From Cloacibacterium normanense (lineage in GTDB: Bacteria > Bacteroidota > Bacteroidia > Flavobacteriales > Weeksellaceae): 64,000 bases of DNA. The translations under genes and the position numbers were made by a program. The first letter of the stretch is position 1. Each line of letters opens with the position of its first letter. Where the stretch lies: NCBI RefSeq assembly GCF_002943105.1, contig NZ_PTPZ01000001.1, forward strand, positions 372,001-436,000. The letters are read 5' to 3'. The notes beneath the pieces were generated by a model, which was not told the origin of the DNA, made no database searches, and saw only the letters and a list, made by a program, of their open reading frames with translations. Shown piece by piece: positions 37,601 to 44,451 of this stretch.

Positions 37601-37850
37601 TGCAAACAACGACAGTGCAAGAGAACTCATGCAACAAGAAAAGTTGAGAGAACTTGCAGTTGTGCTGACAGAAACCATAAGACAAAACGCATCTATTGAT
37701 TGGACAATTAAAGAAAGTGTAAAAGCCAAATTGAAAGTTGCAGTAAAAAGAATTTTACGAAAATTTGGTTATCCACCAGATATGCAAATGTTAGCTACAG
37801 AAACAGTCTTAAAACAGGCAGAAATGATAGCAAGTGAAATATCTAACTAA
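34626..37850 (+). CDS. hsdR: Type I restriction endonuclease/translocase subunit
   Basis: 1074 residues. The N-terminal PD-(D/E)XK nuclease has D143 in RPDVILFVNG and E157-x-K159 in LIELKN. The SF2 motor has Walker A TQGSGKSLS (336-344), DEAH (439-442), GFTGTPIE and QAIARVNR. The C-terminal helical region assembles with HsdM/S. It translocates DNA and cuts distant from unmethylated sites. It is the last gene of the operon, followed by a hairpin between convergent genes. Confidence 0.96.
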   Translation: MTRITENIIESFAIELLDKLGYEYIYAPDIAPDGENPERDSYTQVLLLGRLQNAVKRINHSIPADAQTEAIKEIQRIASPELLANNETFHRLLTEGIPVSKRVDGDDRGDRVWLIDFKNPHNNEFVVANQFTIIENGNNKRPDVILFVNGIPLVLIELKNAADENTTINSAFKQVETYKTIIPSLFTYNGFVVISDGLEAKAGSISAGFSRYMSWKSADGKAEASHLVSQLETLILGMLNKETLIDLIRHFIVFEKSKKEDTETGITTISTVKKLAGYHQYYAVNRAVESTLRATGFAAEHETPLSMVMESPESYGVPGVKNQPIGDRKGGVVWHTQGSGKSLSMVFYTGKIVLALDNPTILVITDRNDLDDQLFDTFAASKQLLRQEPVQAEDRNQLKELLKVASGGVVFATVQKFQPEEGNVYELLTDRKNIVVIADEAHRTQYGFKAKTIDDKDEKGNVIGKKIVYGFAKYMRDALPNATYLGFTGTPIESTDVNTPAVFGNYVDIYDISQAVEDGATVRIFYESRLAKVNLSEEGKQLVDDLDDELEQEDLTNTQKAKAKWAQLEALVGSENRIKNIAKDIVAHFSQRQEVFEGKGMIVSMSRRIAADLYQAIIDLKPEWHSDDLNKGVIKVVMTSASSDGPKISKHHTTKEQRRTLAERMKNPHDKLQLVIVRDMWLTGFDAPSMHTLYIDKPMKGHNLMQAIARVNRVYKDKPGGLIVDYLGIASDLKKALSFYSDAGGKGDPTILQEQAVQLMLEKLEVVSQMYHGFEYETYFEADTSKKLSLILAAEEHILGLEDGKKRYINEVTALSKAFAIAIPHDQAMDAKDEVSFFQAVKARLAKFDGTGSGRTDEEIETTIRQVIDKALVSEQVIDVFDAAGIKKPDISILSEEFLMELKGMEHKNVALEVLKKLLNDEIKSRAKKNLVKSRTFLEMLENSIKKYHNKILTAAEVIEELINLSKDIVEMDNEAIHMGLSDFEYAFYTAVANNDSARELMQQEKLRELAVVLTETIRQNASIDWTIKESVKAKLKVAVKRILRKFGYPPDMQMLATETVLKQAEMIASEISN

Positions 37851-37887
37851 TAATACTTTTTTAATTAATTTACCTTACTAACACACT

Positions 37888-37911
37888 CTCCGAAGTCTCT
37901 AGACTTCGGAG
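37888..37911. terminator. Hairpin between convergent hsdR and 119-residue gene
   Basis: CTCCGAAGTCT/AGACTTCGGAG, 11-bp arms, no long T-run. It may act as a bidirectional terminator or be a repeat remnant. Confidence 0.45.
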
Positions 37912-37932
37912 CTTATAATTAGTCAAAGGTCC

Positions 37933-38292
37933 TTAAAACCTCACCCCCTTAGCAATCAAACCATCCACCTGCAGCTTCACCCATTCTTGAGTAGGAGCTT
38001 CCAATTTTGCAATAGCATAAGCACTTTGTAAATAATCAAAAACCTCATCATCATAGAGCGCAGAAAGAAAAACATACAAATTTTTCCTATCCCTGTTCTC
38101 AAAATAATCCTCATCAAAATTCACAATCGTATTTGCAGCAACTTCCCAACGCTCCTGAAAATAACCATCAAACTCAATTCCTTTCTCCTGCGCAAAACCG
38201 TGCAACAAATCCATGCAATCATTAAGATAACCTTCACTATCCAAAGGATCATTAATAAAATACTCTACAAAAAGTGCATTAATATCATTCAT
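37933..38292 (-). CDS. Hypothetical acidic protein
   Basis: 119 residues, helical, acidic, no signal peptide. Motifs such as FQERWEVAANTIVNFDEDYF and LSALYDDEVFDYLQSAY look like a compact helical bundle. I recognise no family. It is convergent with hsdR, and its downstream end is 80 bp from the hsdR stop. It could be a small immunity or inhibitor-type protein, but nothing in the sequence proves it. Confidence 0.65.
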   Translation of the reverse strand: MNDINALFVEYFINDPLDSEGYLNDCMDLLHGFAQEKGIEFDGYFQERWEVAANTIVNFDEDYFENRDRKNLYVFLSALYDDEVFDYLQSAYAIAKLEAPTQEWVKLQVDGLIAKGVRF

Positions 38293-38399
38293 AATTGATG
38301 AGGTTTCAAAACACTAATTTACATTTTTTGAATTATCCATTTTGTCCCATATTTTGTTGATAAAATAAACTCTAATAATATTAATTGTACTTTTGCAAT

Positions 38400-38633
38400 A
38401 TGAAATATAAAGTTTCAATTCAAGAATCCAGCCTTACAGATGATTTTGATATTTTTATCGAAATATCAGAGCCTTTCAATGTATCGATAAAAAGAAAATG
38501 TAAGGACCAAGAATTATTAAAAATGTATAAGGAAAATCCCCAAGATGTTGATAAAATTTTTGAAAGAGAAATTAGAGCCTCAATAAATTCAATTCTTAAA
38601 CAACTAAATAAAAAACAAAACAAACTCAATTAG
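38400..38633 (+). CDS. Small hypothetical protein
   Basis: 77 residues from the ATG at 38400 (an upstream in-frame ATG at 38385 adds five residues). It is acidic at the start (TDDFDIFIEISEPF) and very basic at the end (LKQLNKKQNKLN). It is divergent from the 119-residue gene with about 100 bp between. No family recognised. Confidence 0.5.
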   Translation: MKYKVSIQESSLTDDFDIFIEISEPFNVSIKRKCKDQELLKMYKENPQDVDKIFEREIRASINSILKQLNKKQNKLN

Positions 38634-38986
38634 AAATCTGATATTCTCTTCCTCAAAATGAGAATTTAATATCTTGTTCTTATTCGTAACCATTATCTCA
38701 TTCAGCTGCACAAAAACCGTCTCTAGTCCAAGTATTCCTATAGCCTATGTCATCCTGAGCACAGACATAGTCTGCGAACGAAGTTCTCGAAGGATTTGTT
38801 TGCTTCATTTCGCTAATCTTAACGATGAGGTAAACAATTTTCCTCCCACGGTGACTGAGCTTGTCGAAGTCAGGGCAGGGGAAAAGAAAATTGTTTTCCT
38901 CCCCGGTGACTGAGCTTGTCGAAGTCAATAACCAAAACTTTTCCACACCCCCTCATTCATTTTGCATTATTTTATACCTTTGAAAA
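38634..38986. repeat. Dispersed-repeat cluster between small gene and umuD
   Basis: It holds one copy (38749-38798) of the gtcat-ctgagcaca repeat that is also inside ftsK. It also has two copies of CGGTGACTGAGCTTGTCGAAG (38850-38870, 38904-38924), each next to aaaattgtttt/aacaattttcctccc words that could pair. No gene is supported here. Confidence 0.65.
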
Positions 38987-39454
38987 ATGAAATCCAAGAT
39001 AGAACTTTTCAAGCTCGAGAATGAAGAAAAACTAATCATTCCAGTCCTTCCAGCCAAGGTAAAAGCGGGTGGTTATGGCAGTTTTGAAAGTCCTGCATTA
39101 GACTTCCCCGAAGACACCATAGACCTTTTAAAGCTCTTAATCAAAGACAAAGAAACCACTTTCTTTGCAAAGGTAACAGGTGACTCAATGAATGGGATTG
39201 GAGTATTTGATGGCGACATCCTAATTGTACAAAAAGGACTATTCCCAAGAGAAAATGACATAGTAATCGTATTCTATCAAGGCGAATTTTATGTAAAAAG
39301 GTACAAACCGAAATACAAAGAAAACTCCCTAAAAATTGAAAGCATAAAACTTAAATCCGAGAACCCCAACTACTCAGATATGGACATCAACGAAGATACA
39401 GACTTCGAGCTTTGGGGCGTGGCAACTTGGAACCTACACAAACTAAGAAAATAA
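38987..39454 (+). CDS. umuD: UmuD-like S24 self-cleaving protein
   Basis: 155 residues. The putative cleavage site is A27-G28 (KAGGYGS), the nucleophile S67 lies in TGDSMNGIG and the base K104 in EFYVKRYK: the LexA/UmuD Ser-Lys dyad. There is no HTH, so it is UmuD rather than LexA. After RecA-stimulated self-cleavage it would form polymerase V with UmuC. Its stop overlaps the umuC start by one base. Confidence 0.93.
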   Translation: MKSKIELFKLENEEKLIIPVLPAKVKAGGYGSFESPALDFPEDTIDLLKLLIKDKETTFFAKVTGDSMNGIGVFDGDILIVQKGLFPRENDIVIVFYQGEFYVKRYKPKYKENSLKIESIKLKSENPNYSDMDINEDTDFELWGVATWNLHKLRK

Positions 39455-40719
39455 TGTACGGCTTAATCGATGGCAATAACTTCTATGCAAGCTGCGAAAG
39501 GGTATTCCGCCCAGACTTGCGAAACAAACCCGTTGTGGTACTCTCCAATAACGATGGGTGCGCCATTGCTCGTTCTAATGAAGCCAAAGCCTTGGGAATT
39601 AAGATGGGGCAACCATACTTCCAAATCCAACATCTTGAAAAAGAAGCTGGACTAAATGTTTTCTCCGCCAACTTCGTTTTGTATGGCGATATTTCAAATC
39701 GTGTGGTCAATATCTGCCGTAGATATTGCAAAGACATTGAAGTGTACAGCATTGATGAATCCTTCTTAGATTTTCACGGGTACGAACATATAGACCTACA
39801 AAAACATTGTCTCGAACTTAGAGAAAAAGTTCTCAAAGGTTTAGACCTTCCCACCAGTATCGGATTAGCACCCACCAAAACCTTGGCAAAGGTGGCCAAT
39901 AAAATTGCTAAAAAGTTACCAGAAAAAACAAATGGCGTATACAGCATAGACACCCCTCAAAAAATTGAGAAAGCCCTCAAATGGTTCCCCCTAGAAGATA
40001 TTTGGGGTATCGGAAGAAGATACTACGAAAGATTTTCGGCAAGAGGCATCAAAACCGCTTGGGACTTTACCCAACTGCCTGAAGCTTTCGTCCAAAAAGA
40101 AATGGGAATCCTCGGACTAAGAATGCACCGAGAATTACGGGGAATACCACAATATGACCTTACCATTCCAAAACCCAAGAAAGGAATCGCCACCACCAGA
40201 ACATTCGACAAAAGAACAGACGATTTAGAAACCTTGAAAGAAAGAGTTTCTACCTTCGCCTATAAATGCTCCGAGAAACTAAGAGCTCAAAAATCTTGCT
40301 GCAGATACGTGACCGTTTTCATAATGACCGACCGTTTCAAACAGGACTTAAAACAATACAGCAACTCCATCACCATCACCTTAACCAATCCTTCCAATTC
40401 CGCGATTGAAATTTCAAAAGCAGCTCTGCAAGGACTAGAAAAAATCTACCTGCCATTTTTCCAATACAAAAAAGCGGGAGTAATGGTCACAGAATTCGTT
40501 CCAGAAACCGAGAGAATGACCTCATTGTTTGATGAAGACCTCCACGCCAAACACCGCCCAATCATGCAAGTAATAGACGTGATGAACAAAAGACTAGGGG
40601 CAGACAAAATCAAACTCGGCTCTATGGACGTTCAAAGAACTTGGAAGATGAACCAAAAGAACCTATCGCCACGCTACACCACAGACCTCCATCAAATCAT
40701 CAAAGTCAAAGCAAAATAA
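39454..40719 (+). CDS. umuC: UmuC translesion DNA polymerase (Y family)
   Basis: 421 residues from the ATG at 39454, which overlaps the umuD stop. The catalytic MYGLIDGNNFYASCERVF, the NNDGCAIARSNEAK palm/finger segment, YSIDESFLDF, a helix-hairpin-helix (DIWGIGRRYYERF) and a C-terminal UmuC extension (DUF4113-like) with LGADKIKLGSM are present. It performs error-prone bypass during SOS. On an island with restriction genes, it may aid survival after self-inflicted DNA damage, but this is inference. Confidence 0.96.
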   Translation: MYGLIDGNNFYASCERVFRPDLRNKPVVVLSNNDGCAIARSNEAKALGIKMGQPYFQIQHLEKEAGLNVFSANFVLYGDISNRVVNICRRYCKDIEVYSIDESFLDFHGYEHIDLQKHCLELREKVLKGLDLPTSIGLAPTKTLAKVANKIAKKLPEKTNGVYSIDTPQKIEKALKWFPLEDIWGIGRRYYERFSARGIKTAWDFTQLPEAFVQKEMGILGLRMHRELRGIPQYDLTIPKPKKGIATTRTFDKRTDDLETLKERVSTFAYKCSEKLRAQKSCCRYVTVFIMTDRFKQDLKQYSNSITITLTNPSNSAIEISKAALQGLEKIYLPFFQYKKAGVMVTEFVPETERMTSLFDEDLHAKHRPIMQVIDVMNKRLGADKIKLGSMDVQRTWKMNQKNLSPRYTTDLHQIIKVKAK

Positions 40720-40864
40720 TTTAGATAAGTGTGTTTAAATTTCATAGGTCAGTTGTTTATCACTTAAATTTTGCTATAATCTTTCGATAGTAAGTATTTC
40801 TAAATTCTATTTTTTTAGATTTAGTTTGTTTTTAGTAAATTAGCTAATTAAAACTAATAATAAT

Positions 40865-42280
40865 ATGAGTTACAAAGAAAAATGGGAACTTTTATTCCAA
40901 GATATACGATTTAGAGAAAAAACACCAACTATTCCTTCGGACGGAAGAAATCCTTTTGAGAATGATTACGGAAGGCTAATATCTAGTGCTCCAATTAGAA
41001 GATTACAAGACAAAACACAAGTATTTCCACTTGAACAAAGTGATTATATCAGAACTAGATTAACTCATTCTCTAGAGGTTTCATATATTGCAAGTTCAAT
41101 CGGACAAAGTATTGAAAACTACTTGATTGAAACAGATGAAATATCATCAGATAAAAAAGGTTATTTGAGTTCTCTATTGAGAGTTTCTGGACTAATTCAT
41201 GACTTGGGGAATCCGCCTTTTGGACATTTTGGAGAAGAAGCAGTAAAAAAATTTTTTAAGGATTATTTTATTTCAAAAGAATTTAAAGAGTATGAAAAAA
41301 GAATAAATGAACAAAATAAAACAAATAATCCAATACTTAGTGAATTAGAAAAAGCTGATTTTGTGAATTTTGATGGAAATGTTCAGACACTAAGAATTTT
41401 ATCAAAACTTTATTATTTTGGAGATGCTTTCGGTTATAATTTAACTTATTCAACATTAGCTTCATGTATTAAATATCCTTCAAATTCAATTGAAGGCAAT
41501 AAAGGAAAAAAATTTCCCGAAATTTCTAAAAGAAAATTTGGGTATTTTGTTACAGAAAAAGAGACTTTTGATATAATTAACAATTATTTAAATCTTAATA
41601 ATAGACGAAGCCCTGTTGTCTATTTAATGGAAGCTGCAGATGATATTGCATATAGTGCTGCAGATATTGAAGACGGAATTAAGTTAAATATTGTAAATAT
41701 TTATGAAGTTAGAAAAATATTTGAAAAAGAATTAAATACTAATAAAAAGTTAGTATTAGATGAACTTGATCGATTGATAATTTTATATGAAATAGAAGAG
41801 ATTGATGAATCTATCGTGATTCAGAAATTCAGAATTTTCACTCAAAGATTAATGATTTCTAGTATTATTGAAGCTTTCAAAAAGAATTATGATTCTATTA
41901 TGACGGGCAAATTAGAGTCAGAAATTATAGAAGTATCTGAAGCTTCTGACATACGAGATGCTTATAAGAAATTGCAGATAAAAGTCTTTGATGATAAAAA
42001 TATAGTTAAAAAAGAAATTGCTGGTTGGGAAGCTATATATGGTCTATTAAAAATAATGGTGAAAGCTTCGAGAAGCGAAAATTTTAAATCAGCAGGAAAT
42101 ACATATGAAGCTCGAATTTATAAATTAATTTCATCTAGCCATCGATTTGTCTATGAAAATATCGAAAAATACGATAATATAGAATATACTAAATTACAAA
42201 TGATTACAGATTTTATTTCTGGAATGACTGATACTTATGCAATTAATTTATATCAAGAATTAAAAGGAATTAAATTGTAG
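40865..42280 (+). CDS. dGTPase-family HD phosphohydrolase
   Basis: 471 residues. HD-domain metal ligands are H68 (RLTHSLEVS), H112-D113 (LIHDLGNPPFGH) and a later Asp in YLMEAADDIAYSAADIED. The N-terminal RNPFENDYGRLISSAPIRRLQDKTQV pattern is diagnostic of deoxyguanosine-triphosphate triphosphohydrolases. Family knowledge: dGTPases hydrolyse dGTP to deoxyguanosine, and some protect against phage by nucleotide depletion. It is very AT-rich compared with umuDC, so acquired separately. The stop overlaps the start of the nucleotidyltransferase gene. Confidence 0.9.
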   Translation: MSYKEKWELLFQDIRFREKTPTIPSDGRNPFENDYGRLISSAPIRRLQDKTQVFPLEQSDYIRTRLTHSLEVSYIASSIGQSIENYLIETDEISSDKKGYLSSLLRVSGLIHDLGNPPFGHFGEEAVKKFFKDYFISKEFKEYEKRINEQNKTNNPILSELEKADFVNFDGNVQTLRILSKLYYFGDAFGYNLTYSTLASCIKYPSNSIEGNKGKKFPEISKRKFGYFVTEKETFDIINNYLNLNNRRSPVVYLMEAADDIAYSAADIEDGIKLNIVNIYEVRKIFEKELNTNKKLVLDELDRLIILYEIEEIDESIVIQKFRIFTQRLMISSIIEAFKKNYDSIMTGKLESEIIEVSEASDIRDAYKKLQIKVFDDKNIVKKEIAGWEAIYGLLKIMVKASRSENFKSAGNTYEARIYKLISSSHRFVYENIEKYDNIEYTKLQMITDFISGMTDTYAINLYQELKGIKL

Positions 42281-43044
42281 TGAAAAATTATAAAGACATA
42301 AGGCAAGGTTTCTACCTTCATTTTTCAAATCAAATGAAGTCAGAACGCTTTATGGATTTTTTTTACGAATTATTCTTATTTGGTTCTGCATATGCTGTGG
42401 GAGGGTACTTTAGAGATTTTATGTTTTCACAAAAAAGTAGAGATATAGATATTATAACAGATATTTCAAATGATTTATTAAAAAGTTTGGTAGTAAATTC
42501 TCAAGTCATATATGATGTTAATAGATATGGAGGCATTAAAATTAAACTTAATTCTCTTGAAATTGATATTTGGACAATTGAGAATAACTGGGCATTTAAA
42601 AATAATCTAGTAAAATTAAATGATAATGATAAATTAAATAGTATTGCTAAGGGATGTTTCTATAATTTTGATGCTTTAGTTATTAATTTGTACACATATG
42701 ATTTTAATTTAAGATATTTTAATGATTGCATAGAGAAAAAAGAATTAAATATTCTTCAGGAGCATCCAATTTATAAAAATTTAAATCCATCAGTCGAAGC
42801 TAACATTATCAGAGCAATTCATTTATCAAAAAATTATAATTTAGATTTTTCTAAAAGTACAATTGAATACTTAATTGCAAAAATTGGATATATTGAAGAT
42901 AAATATTCAAATTCATTAGAAAGGTTAATTGAAATAAAAAATCAATATTCAAAATATCAATTTATTACAGAAAGTGATATCTTGAATTTGCAATTTAAAC
43001 TAAGAGAAAAACAAAATTCAAATCAATTGAAACTCGATTTATAA
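42280..43044 (+). CDS. Poly(A)-polymerase/CCA-head nucleotidyltransferase-like protein
   Basis: 254 residues starting at a GTG that overlaps the dGTPase stop (TAGTG). The Pol-beta-type head has AVGGYFRD (G41-G42, R45-D46) and the metal motif SRDIDII (D55, D57), plus a third acidic candidate in LEIDIWTIE, as in CCA-adding enzymes. The tRNA-binding body is replaced by a shorter helical C-terminus. Overlapping translation with dGTPase predicts a joint function, such as nucleotide transfer to a tRNA, a toxin target or the dGTPase. The substrate is unknown. Confidence 0.82.
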   Translation: MKNYKDIRQGFYLHFSNQMKSERFMDFFYELFLFGSAYAVGGYFRDFMFSQKSRDIDIITDISNDLLKSLVVNSQVIYDVNRYGGIKIKLNSLEIDIWTIENNWAFKNNLVKLNDNDKLNSIAKGCFYNFDALVINLYTYDFNLRYFNDCIEKKELNILQEHPIYKNLNPSVEANIIRAIHLSKNYNLDFSKSTIEYLIAKIGYIEDKYSNSLERLIEIKNQYSKYQFITESDILNLQFKLREKQNSNQLKLDL

Positions 43045-43095
43045 AAGAATAATTTTTTGATAATAAAAATTTCTAATCCATAACTTTAAAAACCC

Positions 43096-43126
43096 CTCCA
43101 AAGCCATTCAACTTTGGAGTTTTTTA
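43096..43126 (+). terminator. Intrinsic terminator after the dGTPase-nucleotidyltransferase pair
   Basis: Stem CTCCAAAG/CTTTGGAG (43096-43103, 43112-43119), 8-nt loop, T-run. Confidence 0.75.
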
Positions 43127-43140
43127 TTTCCCAACTTTCA

Positions 43141-43169
43141 CCCCTCCTTTAGGAGGGGCTGGGGGAGGT
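43141..43169. repeat. Dispersed G/C-rich hairpin repeat, copy 1
   Basis: CCCCTCCTTTAGGAGGGG followed by CTGGGGGAGG. An identical copy is at 43986-44013, so the SRAP gene is bracketed by two copies. Confidence 0.75.
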
Positions 43170-43221
43170 AAAATGTAAACAAAATTTTCACTATTTTTGA
43201 TAATCACTTAATCTCACCACC

Positions 43222-43866
43222 ATGTGCAACTACGTAAGAATTAAATCCACACCAAAAGAGCTGGAAAAAGCCTATCAAGCAGAATACTTTGGAGATGATT
43301 ACACCAGAGACGACAAAATCAATGGTTTTGCCAATCCAAAATTGCCAGTGATTTTAGACCACGATACAGACCATATCGTTGCAGCGCAGTGGGGGTTCCT
43401 CCCATCATGGGCTAAGGACAGAGAATTCGCAAAGAAAACTCTTAATGCACGAATGGAAGAAGTACACCAGAAGCCAACCTATAAAAACTACACCAACAAC
43501 CGTTGCCTTATCTTAGTCAACGCCTTCCACGAATGGAAATGGCTAGATGATAAAGGAAAAAGAAAAGACAATTACCTCATCAAAATTAAAGACCAAGAAA
43601 TCTTTGCTCTTGGTGGTCTGTACAACATCTGGGTAAACCCAGCTACAGATGAAGAAATCCTTACCTGCACCATAGGAACCACGGAAGCCAATCCATTGAT
43701 GGCAGAAATCCACAACACCAAACACAGGATGCCAATTCTATTAAACAACCAAATCGAATACCGTTGGTTAGATGATATCCCTGTAGAAGACTTTCTCTAC
43801 CCAAACTACAATCCAGAACTCACAGCTCAAAACCTCACCAACTTAGAAAGCCATTCATTATTTTAA
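43222..43866 (+). CDS. SRAP-family abasic-site processing protein (YedK/HMCES)
   Basis: 214 residues: catalytic C2 after Met removal (MCNYVR), N75 (LNARMEE), E104 (AFHEWKW) and H168 (NTKHRMP), i.e. the full SRAP active site. Family knowledge: it forms a thiazolidine DNA-protein crosslink with abasic sites in single-stranded DNA. It lies 2.5 kb from umuDC, and its C-rich codon usage matches umuDC rather than the AT-rich pair between them. It may once have been adjacent to the SOS polymerase. Confidence 0.95.
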   Translation: MCNYVRIKSTPKELEKAYQAEYFGDDYTRDDKINGFANPKLPVILDHDTDHIVAAQWGFLPSWAKDREFAKKTLNARMEEVHQKPTYKNYTNNRCLILVNAFHEWKWLDDKGKRKDNYLIKIKDQEIFALGGLYNIWVNPATDEEILTCTIGTTEANPLMAEIHNTKHRMPILLNNQIEYRWLDDIPVEDFLYPNYNPELTAQNLTNLESHSLF

Positions 43867-43898
43867 TTTCAAATAAGTGAAATATCACATAAATATTT

Positions 43899-43930
43899 GA
43901 GCCGAATATGTAAAGTATTCGGCTCTTTTT
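43899..43930 (+). terminator. Intrinsic terminator of the SRAP gene
   Basis: Stem GAGCCGAATA/TATTCGGCTC (43899-43908, 43916-43925), loop of 7, then TTTTT. Confidence 0.85.
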
Positions 43931-43985
43931 GTTTGAATTAGAAAAGGATTTAAAATATAAATCTCATTATTATTCTAATCTTTCT

Positions 43986-44013
43986 CCCCTCCTTTAGGAG
44001 GGGCTGGGGGAGG
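43986..44013. repeat. Dispersed G/C-rich hairpin repeat, copy 2
   Basis: Identical to the copy at 43141-43169. Confidence 0.75.
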
Positions 44014-44451
44014 CCAAAAGTCAATTCTTCATTCTAATTAATTCTATTCTGAGAGCTTTAATTGAGTGATTTTAAGTATCTGATAAAGTAGCTTCTCAGG
44101 AACTTTCATAGAATTACATTGATTAGATTTTTTTGTTCTTTTAGCTTTTCGGTTTCCGCTTTTCTTGTTATTAGTTTTTACCTCATCTCTTTCGGTATTA
44201 CAAATATGAAGTCATAATTCAACTTTTTCAAGAAAAGTCTGCCGAAATTGATAAAAAACGAGATAAAATAGAGGAGGTATTGGGTGTGTTTTGAAATTTA
44301 AAATTCTGGTAATGAAGTAAATAACTGCTGGTATTTTTTGTTTTTAGCGCAATGAATTATTTTTCATCACCTCATCACCTCATCACCTCATCACCACATC
44401 ACCGTATCACCACATCATCACATCACCACATCCAGAACCATTTCAGAAATT
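44014..44451. repeat. Intergenic region with simple catcac repeats
   Basis: No gene seen. From 44364 to 44432 about nine imperfect units of catcacct/catcacca follow each other, ending beside the AraC-type gene. Confidence 0.65.

Noticed and set aside
44364-44432. Tandem catcac units as a CRISPR or binding-site array
   Set aside because: Units are 8-10 bp, contiguous and imperfect, so simple low-complexity sequence is the better reading.
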